From Halostagnicola sp. A-GB9-2 (GTDB lineage Archaea; Halobacteriota; Halobacteria; Halobacteriales; Natrialbaceae), in NCBI RefSeq assembly GCF_030068615.1, contig NZ_JASJOC010000006.1, positions 229,473-293,472 of the forward strand: a stretch of DNA of 64,000 bases, read 5' to 3'. Positions 25,295-33,084 of the stretch are shown here, one piece after another. Positions within the stretch are counted from its first letter, which is position 1, and each line of letters begins with the position of its first letter. Made by a program: the position numbers and the translations under genes. The notes under the pieces were generated by a model, which worked only from the letters and a program-made list of their open reading frames with translations, was not told the DNA's origin and ran no database searches.

Positions 25295-26356
25295 CTATTG
25301 GGATGTGACTAGTTCTGGTAACTCGACCTCCGGTTCCACATCTTCGTCGAGTACCCAGTAGAGCCGATCCCGCGTCGGACCATCGTAATCGATGAGATCG
25401 TACTCCTCGAGTTTCGATAACTTCCCTCGACGAGCGCGTTTCCCGAGTGGCTGTAGTGGCGACCCAGCGTAGAACTCCTCTGAAACCACGTCGTAGCTGT
25501 CGTGCAACTCTCTCCCTGAGAGTTCGCCCGCTTCGTGGACGATCGCGTACAGCACCTGGTGATGGAACGGCAACGAACTCAGATTGAGTTCTCGAATGCG
25601 ATGTCTGGCGTGCTCGTAGGCGTCGTTGACGTCCCGATCGCGGATACGGCGATGACCGCGTTCGTGAGCGAGTACCGCCGCAGATCGGAGTGACTGGATG
25701 CCTTCGCGAGCAACGCCGGCGACCTCGTTGGCGATCGCCTCAAGCTGGGCTCGCGAAACGACGTCGCCGTGCAAGCCCTGGAGTGCCCGCCGCTCGAGGA
25801 TGTCTGCGAGTTCGTCGACACCGTAGCGTCCAAGCTCAAGGTGGCCCTGGTCAAGGCGGTGCCCGTCGGTAACGTCCAGGCGGGAGAGCCAGTCGGTTCC
25901 ATCGTGGGCGATCACAACCACCGTAATGTTCGCGATCGCGAGGAGCTCACCGACAGCGTTCGTCTGTGGGAGGTCGTCTCCTTCGTCCAGGACGACGATT
26001 GTCTCGCCGGTGATCGCCTCGCGGAGCTCTCGACAGACATCCCTCGCCGGGAGCGTCTGGGAAACGTCGTCGGGTCCTCGAGGGAGTTGCTCAAGCGTTG
26101 CTCGAAGGACTCCACCCGTTGTTTTCCCGAGCGAGTCGACGAATACCCGTGTGATGTCGGTCTGTGTCTCGAGGTGATCAACCGCCTTCCGTGCGAGCAC
26201 AGTTTTCCCGACACCACTGGGCCCAGAGATGAGGACGTCCGACTCGGAAGGGTTTCGGACTGTGAAGCGACGAAGCAGTTGTTCAATCTCGTTCCCCCTA
26301 TGAAGTAGATCGGGTGGGACGAACTCGTCGTCAAACACCCGAGGATCCCCAATCAT
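25295..26356 (-). CDS. Orc1/Cdc6-family replication initiator
   Basis: 353 residues from ATG 26356; an in-frame GTG at 26365 would add three. The AAA+ domain has Walker A GPSGVGKT (residues 45-52), Walker B VVLDEGDD (about 121-128) and a sensor region VVVIAHDGTDWL. It ends with the winged-helix domain FHHQVLYAIVHEAGELSGRELHDSY ... GPTRDRLYWVL, as in archaeal Orc1/Cdc6 proteins that bind origin repeats and load the helicase. Its place in the provirus suggests a virus-specific initiator. I saw no clear ORB-type origin repeats beside it. The 25131-25294 gap holds an AT-rich stretch and a weak inverted repeat (TCCCGAT...ATTGGGA). Confidence 0.85.
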   Translation of the reverse strand: MIGDPRVFDDEFVPPDLLHRGNEIEQLLRRFTVRNPSESDVLISGPSGVGKTVLARKAVDHLETQTDITRVFVDSLGKTTGGVLRATLEQLPRGPDDVSQTLPARDVCRELREAITGETIVVLDEGDDLPQTNAVGELLAIANITVVVIAHDGTDWLSRLDVTDGHRLDQGHLELGRYGVDELADILERRALQGLHGDVVSRAQLEAIANEVAGVAREGIQSLRSAAVLAHERGHRRIRDRDVNDAYEHARHRIRELNLSSLPFHHQVLYAIVHEAGELSGRELHDSYDVVSEEFYAGSPLQPLGKRARRGKLSKLEEYDLIDYDGPTRDRLYWVLDEDVEPEVELPELVTSQ

Positions 26357-26427
26357 ATCCTCCACGTTATTTTGGTCCACTAAAAAGACTACTTGCAATT
26401 CCGAATACTCACGGAAACCTGAAATTA

Positions 26428-26646
26428 TTATCCGTTGAACCGATCGCGCCAGAAGTCGGTCTTCGCCCAGCGTTGAGTGCAACTTTTCCGATGTGGGATT
26501 TCGTCGATGTTCATCGCCGATCGACCACATCCACAGCACTTGATTTCACCAGTTGGTTCGCCGATTTTGAAGCCATCGTCCCAAACCGGTGTCTCGCTCC
26601 GGATGATCTGGTACTCCGTATCAGGCGCAAGGGCGTCGCGGCTCAT
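26428..26646 (-). CDS. small zinc-finger-like viral protein
   Basis: 72 residues, overlapping its upstream neighbour by four bases. Contains KCCGCGRSAMNIDEIPHRKSC, a CxxC ... HxxxC-type zinc site, and a Trp-rich end (RWAKTDFWRDRFNG). Not assigned to a family. It is the last gene before a 71-base gap and the Orc1/Cdc6 gene. Confidence 0.62.
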   Translation of the reverse strand: MSRDALAPDTEYQIIRSETPVWDDGFKIGEPTGEIKCCGCGRSAMNIDEIPHRKSCTQRWAKTDFWRDRFNG

Positions 26647-26885
26647 TTTACCTCAACAAACAGGTGGTCGCCCTGTGGCGTGGCGGCTTTGATTCCACAG
26701 TCGTGGGTTCCAAGCTGACGAAGAACGGCAGGTGGTACTCGGTCGACATGCTCGAGTAAGACGATTTCAAAGGTCTCGAATCCAGCGTGGTCGTCGACGA
26801 CTCGAGCGTCCTGGACCACTGGATGTGATTGCACGGCTTCGTTCGCGCTGGTGATGTCCGAGGTTTGGACATTCACGAGGACCAC
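26643..26885 (-). CDS. small viral protein, unknown
   Basis: 80 residues. Alternating strands and helices (NVQTSDITSANEAVQSHPVVQDARVV, GFETFEIVLLEHVDRVPPAVLRQLG, GDHLFVEVK). It overlaps the SWIM gene by 13 bases and the next gene by four, so it is part of the second early operon. No family recognised. Confidence 0.6.
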   Translation of the reverse strand: MVLVNVQTSDITSANEAVQSHPVVQDARVVDDHAGFETFEIVLLEHVDRVPPAVLRQLGTHDCGIKAATPQGDHLFVEVK

Positions 26886-27208
26886 CTGATTTCACCGGAA
26901 GTGTGATCTCCCAACTGCTCGTCGATGTCGTCGCGATCGACACTCCCGGGAATCGGCCGCCGGGCCGTCGCGAACAGCGCGCGGTGGATGTGCTTGCAGG
27001 TCACGTTCCTGTATGCCGAATCCGGACACTCGCAGTTCGAGAGTCCCTCGAGGTCGACGAGGTACTCCGATCCGCTCTCGGAGACGACCAGGAACAGGTC
27101 GTCAGCGCCGCGAACGCGCGGGTCGTCCTCGAGGACGGTGAGGTACTGCTCGAGGGCCTTCCGCTCGCGATCGCCGAGGTCGGTCTGTGGACAGTCGGCG
27201 ACCGCCAT
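26873..27208 (-). CDS. SWIM zinc-finger protein
   Basis: 111 residues from ATG 27208, coupled to the upstream gene by a TGATG overlap. The core NCECPDSAYRNVTCKHIHRALF is a SWIM zinc finger (CxC ... CxH), a nucleic-acid or protein-binding module common in archaeal and mobile-element proteins. The preceding segment LFLVVSESGSEYLVDLEG forms the beta strands that usually lead into SWIM. Small stand-alone SWIM proteins recur in haloviruses; the target is unknown. Confidence 0.82.
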   Translation of the reverse strand: MAVADCPQTDLGDRERKALEQYLTVLEDDPRVRGADDLFLVVSESGSEYLVDLEGLSNCECPDSAYRNVTCKHIHRALFATARRPIPGSVDRDDIDEQLGDHTSGEIRWSS

Positions 27209-27813
27209 CAGCCTTCGACCTCCTCGAGCAGCGCTTCGACGTAGTGCCCGAGGTCGTCGCGCTCGGCGTGCCGAACGACGAGCTCGGCGAGCCGCACACC
27301 TGGGCCCCAGAGTGGCGACGCTTTGAGGTCCTTCGAGAACTCGAGCGTCAGCTCGTCGACGTCCCGTCCAGTGGGGTTCTCGACGTAGCCGAGGAAGCGC
27401 TGGTTCGGTGCGTCGAAGTCGTCGGCGACCTCGTCTTCGACGATCGTCTCGGCGACGCCGATGAACGCCTCCGCTCGGCCGTCGACCTGAACATCCCACT
27501 GCTCGAGTTGTTCGTCGCTGATCACGTAGCGAGTAGTGCCGTCCTCGTAGTCCTCGAGCACTTCCCGAATCGCGTTGCGCTTCCAGTTCTTGAGGTCCCG
27601 GTAATACCAGAACATCGCGAACGCTTCGAGCGTCTCGAGTCGTCGAGAAATCGAGATCTCCCCGTCGGTGCGTTCGGTGACGTCATCGTGTTCGCGAACG
27701 ACGGTGACCGGGCCTGCCCCTTCGACGAGGAGCGACCGCGGCAACACGGTCCCGTCGACGGTCTCGCCCTCGAGCGCGCCGGCGACGGCGGTGTCGTCTG
27801 TTTCGGTCGACAT
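27208..27813 (-). CDS. conserved viral protein, unknown
   Basis: 201 residues from ATG 27813. Acidic; the middle has FAMFWYYRDLKNWKRNAIREVLEDYEDG and the end GPGVRLAELVVRHAERDDLGHYVEALLEEVEG. No membrane segment or metal site is visible. Coupled on both sides by one-base TGATG overlaps, so it is expressed with the SWIM gene. I do not recognise a family. Confidence 0.65.
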   Translation of the reverse strand: MSTETDDTAVAGALEGETVDGTVLPRSLLVEGAGPVTVVREHDDVTERTDGEISISRRLETLEAFAMFWYYRDLKNWKRNAIREVLEDYEDGTTRYVISDEQLEQWDVQVDGRAEAFIGVAETIVEDEVADDFDAPNQRFLGYVENPTGRDVDELTLEFSKDLKASPLWGPGVRLAELVVRHAERDDLGHYVEALLEEVEG

Positions 27814-28292
27814 CACTCGTCACCCCCCTCGCCATCGTGATCGTGGACGCGAGACGTTATCCGAACCCGCGAACGCGGGAACGCGTAGCCCTGGAGCGAC
27901 GAGAGGTTGACGCTCGTCCGTTTTGGGAACTTCACAACGACGACGTCGTCATCCCCCGGATACTCTGGGTTGCACTCCGCGACTGTCTTTCCGTTCCGGG
28001 CGTCGACCTCGTTGGCCGGCTCAAGGGGCGTTCGAACGACGACCATTGTCGCATCGAAGTCCTCGCGATCCTCGACGTGATCGCCGATGTCGACGGGGCC
28101 GAGATCGAGTTCGGCTTCGGCGATGTCCAGCTCGGCGTTTTCATGCACGGTGTAGGTGTCTGCCTCGCCGCCATCACACCGTATTTCCGGCGCGACCGTC
28201 GCCTTCGCGCGTTCGATCTCGAGCGCCTCCGCTCGGTATTGATCCTCTCGTCGTGCCTCACCGTCGTGGACATCGCTCGCAGTGATGACCAT
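27813..28292 (-). CDS. conserved viral protein, unknown
   Basis: 159 residues from ATG 28292, three bases after the previous stop. The N-terminal half is helical (ARREDQYRAEALEIERAKATVAPEIR), the second half is beta-rich with PLEPANEVDARN and DDDVVVVKFPKRTSVNLSSLQGYAFPRSRVRI. Ends in DHDGEGGDE. Function unknown; part of the second early operon. Confidence 0.62.
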   Translation of the reverse strand: MVITASDVHDGEARREDQYRAEALEIERAKATVAPEIRCDGGEADTYTVHENAELDIAEAELDLGPVDIGDHVEDREDFDATMVVVRTPLEPANEVDARNGKTVAECNPEYPGDDDVVVVKFPKRTSVNLSSLQGYAFPRSRVRITSRVHDHDGEGGDE

Positions 28293-28293
28293 T

Positions 28294-28497
28294 TCAGATC
28301 GCCTCCGGGACCGAGTTCTCGAGCGCGTCCGTCGCGAATTCTCGTGCAATCTGGTAAACGTCGAAATGTGGGAGCTCATCGGCAGTTGCGGTATGCTCGC
28401 CAGCGACCGCACTTGGGTCGACTTGCGTGGTTTCCGTTTCCGATTCCGATTCCGATTCGTCCGTAACCGTCTTTTGTGGGGTTGTCGTAGTTGACAT
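28294..28497 (-). CDS. first gene of second early operon, small acidic protein
   Basis: 67 residues. A Thr/Ser/Glu-rich disordered start (TVTDESESESETETTQ) is followed by one predicted helix (HFDVYQIAREFATDALE). It follows a structured leader (28515-28575). No family recognised. Confidence 0.55.
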   Translation of the reverse strand: MSTTTTPQKTVTDESESESETETTQVDPSAVAGEHTATADELPHFDVYQIAREFATDALENSVPEAI

Positions 28498-28674
28498 TGC
28501 TTCTCACTGAAGCACGAGAGGTCGGTGCTGGAACACCGGCCTCAGAACTTCTCTGGGGCGTCCCGTGCTCAGTTATTACTCTATTCGCCAACCACTTATA
28601 GATTACGTACTGTAATGTACTAATTGTTGCAACCTATAGTAAACTACAATATGTTGGCACAACACTGTTAGCAC
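28498..28674. promoter_or_regulatory. divergent regulatory region with hairpin leader and palindromes
   Basis: Between the second early operon (minus) and a winged-helix gene (plus). 28518-28527 and 28534-28543 form a 10-bp hairpin (one wobble) with a 6-base loop in the minus-strand leader; flanking bases can extend it. Nearer the regulator are ATTAC-gtact-GTAAT (28602-28616), the overlapping GTAC-tgtaat-GTAC (28607-28620), GTTGCAAC (28626-28633) and TGTTG-gca-CAACA (28652-28664). These palindromes are candidate sites for the adjacent regulator. A CTATAG TATA-like element sits at 28634-28639. Confidence 0.6.
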
Positions 28675-28920
28675 ATGGCTGTAAAGAATCGACCAGTGAC
28701 ACTGGAAGACGACGACCTCAACGGGACTGACCGAGCGATCGTAGAAGAACTTGAACGCGGTCGCGTGACGCCACAGTTCCTCGCAGGCGAGCTCGACATC
28801 TCGAGGCCGTACGCGAGCGAACGATTGAAACGACTCCTGGAGCACGAACATGTCGAACGACTTGCCCCCGGATTGTACGAGCTCTCCCAAGATCCTCGTG
28901 AAGGTGATCCCGATGACTGA
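28675..28920 (+). CDS. winged-helix transcription regulator
   Basis: 81 residues. DRAIVEELERGRVTPQFLAGELDISRPYASERLKRLLEHEHVERLAPGLYEL is a compact winged helix of the type used by haloviral regulators. It is divergent from the operon ending in orc1 and preceded by several palindromes, so autoregulation and control of that operon are likely. Overlaps the next gene by eight bases. Confidence 0.78.
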   Translation: MAVKNRPVTLEDDDLNGTDRAIVEELERGRVTPQFLAGELDISRPYASERLKRLLEHEHVERLAPGLYELSQDPREGDPDD

Positions 28921-29182
28921 CGACCTCGAGCAGCTGAAGGAACTCGCCGGCGAGCAGTGGGGCGACGAGTGGGCGATCCGGGCAACGCACTTTGCGGATG
29001 GGACGATCCAAGCCTACGCGTTTCACTCTCGAGGTGTGGTCGATAGCAATGGCGACGTGAAGACACTTGAACAGGAGCGCCTCTACAGTGACGGCGAACA
29101 GACTATTTTTCAGCGCGTTCACGTTCAGCGCGAGGACGTCGAGGTGCTCGAAGAACGCAATCTCGAGGGCGACGACTCCTAA
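28913..29182 (+). CDS. small viral protein, unknown
   Basis: 89 residues from ATG 28913, within the last codons of the regulator gene. Contains DDLEQLKELAGEQWGDEWAIRATHFADGTIQAYAFHSRGVV and a beta-rich end (QTIFQRVHVQREDVEVLEE). No motif recognised. Co-transcribed with the regulator. Confidence 0.6.
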   Translation: MTDDLEQLKELAGEQWGDEWAIRATHFADGTIQAYAFHSRGVVDSNGDVKTLEQERLYSDGEQTIFQRVHVQREDVEVLEERNLEGDDS

Positions 29183-29234
29183 GCCACGACGTTCCGACGC
29201 CAGCACCCGAAGAAATATGGGGTGTTGACGCCGA

Positions 29235-29576
29235 ATGTTAGTTGCGAACCAGTTCGGCGTGGCAATCGTCACAGATCGTCTGAAATACGTCAACGTCCGC
29301 ACCGGCCGGCGCTTCCCAGTTACCAGACCAGAAGCGCTTGTCGGCAATCGGATCGTGGTCGCGATCCTCAAAGAATCGGGTGACGAGTTCAACCCTGCCC
29401 GAATCTATAAGCACGACGGCGTCTCAAAGGGCGCCTGGTACCGCTATCGGGATGACTTAGAGTCTGCTGGCTTATTCGAGGACGCAGGTACGATCGAGAA
29501 TAGCCCGCTCTACCGCGTTCTAGACGGGCCGATCGCGAACAACCTTCGGGCAGCGTTTGAGGCCGCGAGTAATTGA
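29235..29576 (+). CDS. winged-helix-like small protein
   Basis: 113 residues from ATG 29235. The stretch RIVVAILKESGDEFNPARIYKHDGVSKGAWYRYRDDLESAGLF followed by a wing-like SPLYRVLDGP resembles a winged helix. It is the last gene of the three-gene plus-strand set starting at 28675. Regulatory role inferred only from this fold-like pattern. Confidence 0.58.
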   Translation: MLVANQFGVAIVTDRLKYVNVRTGRRFPVTRPEALVGNRIVVAILKESGDEFNPARIYKHDGVSKGAWYRYRDDLESAGLFEDAGTIENSPLYRVLDGPIANNLRAAFEAASN

Positions 29577-29736
29577 ATTGTAGGCGATAACATTATTTCT
29601 TTATTTAACACTGGCCGCGAAACCCAGGTAAGTATAGGGCCGCACGTATCGACGTGAATGCCATCTGTCTTCGTTCATTCTGATCAGTTAATTAGCAATA
29701 TTTTAATATAGTCCGGATAGACTATTGACAGAGATC

Positions 29737-30792
29737 ATGACTTCTCCCCTCCCGATCGTGTACATACGCACGTCGAATACACAGGGGATCAGAGGTTCAA
29801 TAAGACTTCAGAAACTGGTTTTCCTTGGCCAGCAGGAGTCAAATATCCCAGAAAAATATCGATTTATTCCCTACAAATTTGGCCCATATTCATATCAATT
29901 ACAACGTGATATTGAAAGTTTGATAGATCGGGACTATATTAGCAGGAATACAACACGGAACAACTCTGGGAATTACCGAACGGACTATTCACTCACCCCC
30001 AGCGGAATTCGAGCTGCAAAAGCCCTTCTAAAGAAAGATGGCTTTGACAAGATATTCGAAGAAGCCAATAAAGTTACTTCAAGATACGGAGAGGAACGGC
30101 TTTCAGATCTAATCAGCTACGTCTATGGGAACTATACCGAGTATACAGATCAATCCACACTTGATATTGAGCGTATTTTGGACGAAGCAACCACTTCACA
30201 ATTTACGGAACAAGACCCATCTCAGGTTGGCCCGTTCAATCAGATCAAGAAGCTAAGTGAAGAAGAAGGTGAAATAGCTGGGATTGGAAAAGATTTCATT
30301 AGACAATCAATAGAGATTGGATCTGGGTTTCGAGCAACTCTTGAGAGGATTAGCGGTGACTCGGTGTCGATATATTGGAGATCGCCTTCACCATCGTTTG
30401 ATTCTTTCACACAGGTCATCCAGAACGATACAATGGTCCCAGAAGATGCACTAAGTGAAATGCGAGTTCGTGACTCTGAGGGATGGATCCGTGGAGAGTG
30501 CAACGAACTGCTGAATAGGGTTAAATCCGACACGTGCCTTTTCCTTAGAACTGAAGCTGAGGACAGCCAGTACACTGTCACTTGGGAAGCCGGAAGGGAA
30601 ACCAGTGGTGATGAGATTACAATCTACATGACCGAAAGCCAGGCAGATTATAAAGAACTCCGGGCAGCCTTGGTTCAATATGCCACTGCAACTGCACTGG
30701 ATAGAGAGATGGCACCTAAGAGTCAAGTAGGCACTACCGATGACATGGTCAGTGAATCACTTCGTCAAACTGCGAAGCTCGCAATAAGTTAA
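29737..30792 (+). CDS. Panacea/SocA-like (DUF4065-type) protein
   Basis: 351 residues from ATG 29737 with a TATA-like TTTTAATATAG about 30 bases upstream. The N-terminal 100 residues contain IRLQKLVFLGQQES and RFIPYKFGPYSYQLQRDIESL, followed by YSLTPSGIRAA. This is the pattern of Panacea/SocA antitoxin domains, which occur in toxin-antitoxin and phage-defence modules (KLxYLxQ then GP...L). The remaining 250 residues are not recognised; the tail EMAPKSQVGTTDDMVSESLRQTAKLA is helical. The gene is markedly AT-rich compared with the surrounding provirus. It is the first of three consecutive AT-rich genes with an unknown protein and a membrane protein. Confidence 0.62.
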   Translation: MTSPLPIVYIRTSNTQGIRGSIRLQKLVFLGQQESNIPEKYRFIPYKFGPYSYQLQRDIESLIDRDYISRNTTRNNSGNYRTDYSLTPSGIRAAKALLKKDGFDKIFEEANKVTSRYGEERLSDLISYVYGNYTEYTDQSTLDIERILDEATTSQFTEQDPSQVGPFNQIKKLSEEEGEIAGIGKDFIRQSIEIGSGFRATLERISGDSVSIYWRSPSPSFDSFTQVIQNDTMVPEDALSEMRVRDSEGWIRGECNELLNRVKSDTCLFLRTEAEDSQYTVTWEAGRETSGDEITIYMTESQADYKELRAALVQYATATALDREMAPKSQVGTTDDMVSESLRQTAKLAIS

Positions 30793-30802
30793 ACACAATA
30801 AC

Positions 30803-31255
30803 ATGATGGAAATAAACCAACTTGAGGATCGAGCTTGCTACGAGTCTGATAAAGGTAAATATGGGATGATTGAAGTGAAGACATGTATGGACGGTACGGA
30901 GGAAATGTGCTGTCTTTCGAAAGGAGAAACCGGTACTCAACGAACGGAGATTGTAAATTGGCGGAGTCATGTGTCTACCGTTGAGGTACGAATCCGGAGT
31001 CTGAACGAAAAGATTACTCTAATGCCAGAAGAAAAGGAAGTCGAGGAATCATATGTGTATGTTGAAAAAGCGCACATAGCCCCCTCAAAGGGGAGTAATA
31101 TAAACGAGCATAAGTTACAGGTTCCTGCTAGGAGAGATTTGGGAAGTGCATCAACGAACGAAATTATCCAGTTGTCGATGACCGTAGATACGAAACAGGC
31201 AGCTGAGGACAGTAGGGAAGGGCCAGTTCTGCATTCCAAAATCCATTTTAAATGA
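30803..31255 (+). CDS. unknown protein of AT-rich cassette
   Basis: 150 residues from ATG 30803, ten bases after the Panacea-like gene and overlapping the next by four (ATGA). Contains several Cys near the start (ACYES, KTCMDG, EMCCL) and a Lys/Glu-rich middle. No transmembrane segment. No family recognised. Tight coupling to both neighbours suggests a joint function. Confidence 0.6.
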   Translation: MMEINQLEDRACYESDKGKYGMIEVKTCMDGTEEMCCLSKGETGTQRTEIVNWRSHVSTVEVRIRSLNEKITLMPEEKEVEESYVYVEKAHIAPSKGSNINEHKLQVPARRDLGSASTNEIIQLSMTVDTKQAAEDSREGPVLHSKIHFK

Positions 31256-31749
31256 GTTTCCCGAGCCCAGGGCTAGTTCTTGAGGTTACTCCATTCATAT
31301 CTATTATTATCGTTGAAATTGCTACATCAGGGGGCGAAGGGAAATTTGATGGTGAATTCCAGAAGCAACCGGAATACGATGTAATCGGAGATTCCCCTGC
31401 TAGCGCCAAGAATATTCAGTACACAGCGTTATTTAGCTATCATTACGAGCAATCGATGAGATACTTTGATATCGCTACAATTGCAGCCTTTGTCATATTT
31501 TTGACTAGGCTCCACACTACAGAAGATACAAGCGGATTGGTTGTCTTCGCTGGGGTCGTTTCAATATGCTTTATCGTTAGTCTCCGTGTCTGGATGCGAA
31601 GATACTTCGAGTCAAAAACGCCGACAGAATACGCACGGAAAGACTGGGTATGGAATTTCAGAGGACTCATCATCCGAAAGGGAGATCTTGCTATCGTGAC
31701 CGCAAACCTCGCTCCAGTCGCGTGTTTAGTGTTTCTGGATTTTATGTAA
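31252..31749 (+). CDS. multi-span membrane protein of AT-rich cassette
   Basis: 165 residues. Hydrophobic segments lie at about residues 8-24 (LVLEVTPFISIIIVEIA), 73-88 (IATIAAFVIFLTRL), 97-117 (GLVVFAGVVSICFIVSLRVWM) and the C-terminal LAIVTANLAPVACLVFLDFM. Start overlaps the previous stop. A small membrane protein coupled to a Panacea-like gene is compatible with a membrane-acting toxin or effector, but no effector family is recognised. Confidence 0.62.
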   Translation: MSFPSPGLVLEVTPFISIIIVEIATSGGEGKFDGEFQKQPEYDVIGDSPASAKNIQYTALFSYHYEQSMRYFDIATIAAFVIFLTRLHTTEDTSGLVVFAGVVSICFIVSLRVWMRRYFESKTPTEYARKDWVWNFRGLIIRKGDLAIVTANLAPVACLVFLDFM

Positions 31750-31879
31750 GTTGATTCAAACAGGATCAAGCCGTCAATTACGTCCCCATCGGATAAGACT
31801 GGTACTTCTGCCCCCACTAACTAAAACCAATCACTGTGAAGAACGTAGGCCCGATACCGCGAAAATAGTGACGGGGAAT

Positions 31880-32137
31880 CTATTCCGCTTCGAGTTCCAT
31901 GACCTGCTCCTCGAACTCCGCGATCCGCTTCTCGTGCGCTAACAGGATGGACATCGACAGGGGTTCCATCGGATCCATCGCATTCTGGTGGTCGGCGGCG
32001 TCGGCGAAGTCGCGCGCCTGGCCGAATAGGCAATCGAAATCCCCCTGGTGCTCGGCACGAAGCGCCCGGCGGAACGCTGACCAGTCGTCCTCGATCCAAG
32101 ACAACTGAGCCCGATAGGTCGGATTTATTTTCCCCAT
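31880..32137 (-). CDS. DUF8156-like conserved haloarchaeal protein
   Basis: 85 residues from ATG 32137. MGKINPTYRAQLSWIEDDW, then FRRALRAEHQGDFDCLFGQARDFADAADHQN, MEPLSMSILLAHEKRIAEFEEQVMELE is the pattern of a widespread haloarchaeal small protein (DUF8156 type) of unknown function. Its start overlaps the stop of a truncated upstream frame by one base (TGATG). Confidence 0.75.
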   Translation of the reverse strand: MGKINPTYRAQLSWIEDDWSAFRRALRAEHQGDFDCLFGQARDFADAADHQNAMDPMEPLSMSILLAHEKRIAEFEEQVMELEAE

Positions 32138-32220
32138 CAGGCGACCTCCCTGATCATCTCCGAGTTGAACGCGGTTGGGTAGACCGGTTGGCGCTTCTCG
32201 AGGATGCGAGTCCAGAACGC
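32137..32220 (-). pseudogene. truncated 3' end of a gene upstream of the DUF8156-like gene
   Basis: The minus-strand frame ILEKRQPVYPTAFNSEMIREVA ends in TGA overlapping the next ATG, an arrangement typical of a coupled gene. Upstream of about 32220 the frame is antisense to another gene and loses protein-like composition, so the 5' part appears to have been lost in a rearrangement. Family not recognised. Confidence 0.4.
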
Positions 32221-32722
32221 CAGCGCTCCGGATGCACTGCGGACGGTCGACGAGAACGCGCAGGAATTGTTTGCGACGATCGACGACCAGGACGACGTCG
32301 ACGACGAAGTGGCAGAGCTCCGAGGTCGGTTGCAGGACGCGCAGGAAACGATCGACCAACTCCAACTTGAGAAGGAACGCCTCGAGGAGAGTGACGGCAA
32401 CACGGAGGACGATTTCGGGGCCCTCGTCCAGCACGACGCTGTCCAAAGCGCCGTCGACATCGCGAAGGATAACTGCGATCGTTCTGGTGAGCACGTCGAC
32501 CGGGTGCTGGCGGTGCTCGCGAGCTCCAACGGTGGGCCGTTGTAAGTCGGTGAAATCGAGCTCCTAACCGAGGGTTCGGATACGACGGTTCGATCGGCCT
32601 GCAAGGCGCTGTTCGAGGCTGGTGTCGTTCGACGAGAATCGGATGGACGGGCGCACGCCTACGCGCTCGGCGAGCACTTCCTCGAGCGCCGTATTCAAGT
32701 GGCTGAACAGCAGGTCAGATAA
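32204..32722 (+). pseudogene. coiled-coil plus winged-helix regulator with internal stop
   Basis: The first part (113 codons) holds a coiled coil (VDDEVAELRGRLQDAQETIDQLQLEKERLEE) and then VDRVLAVLASSNGGPL. TAA at 32543-32545 follows, and the same frame continues VGEIELLTEGSDTTVRSACKALFEAGVVRRESDGRAHAYALGEHFLERR to TAA at 32720. The wing and recognition helix lie beyond the stop and line up exactly with the preceding helix, so this is one winged-helix gene broken by a nonsense mutation. Confidence 0.72.
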
Positions 32723-32753
32723 TACACTTCAAAATCTACATTTGGTTTGTTGG

Positions 32754-33041
32754 CTACATCCCGTCCGGGGGATTTCCGCCTAGCAATTTATCTTTTACAA
32801 AACTGTCTCCTTTATCAGAAAGGGAGTACTCCGCCGAACTTGATCGTGGTTGGATCACTTTTTCAACGAAGTCATTATCCTCAAGAAATCTGAGATCCCG
32901 GTCGGAACTTCGGTCGTGTAGGTACAACTCCTTTCGGATTTCACGCGTTCGTGTTGGTCCTTCTTGATATAGATATAGGAGTATATTTTCACGCGGCGTC
33001 CGTGAAATTGCGGCTTCCTCGGTCCAGACATCGACTGTCAT
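32754..33041 (-). CDS. winged-helix regulator
   Basis: 95 residues from ATG 33041. NILLYLYQEGPTRTREIRKELYLHDRSSDRDLRFLEDNDFVEKV and a wing SAEYSLSDKG form a winged helix as in haloarchaeal PhiH1-type or MarR-like regulators. AT-rich leader with TTTAAG about 30 bases upstream. A second lysogeny regulator or a remnant of the neighbouring cargo are both possible. Confidence 0.7.
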   Translation of the reverse strand: MTVDVWTEEAAISRTPRENILLYLYQEGPTRTREIRKELYLHDRSSDRDLRFLEDNDFVEKVIQPRSSSAEYSLSDKGDSFVKDKLLGGNPPDGM

Positions 33042-33084
33042 ATTCCTAAATTGACGGTGAGTGTACTTAAACACCAACGTTCTT

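Noticed and set aside
32137..32604. Full-length minus-strand gene ending in the EMIREVA tail
   Set aside because: Only the last 25-30 codons look like protein; the rest is the antisense of the coiled-coil/winged-helix pseudogene.
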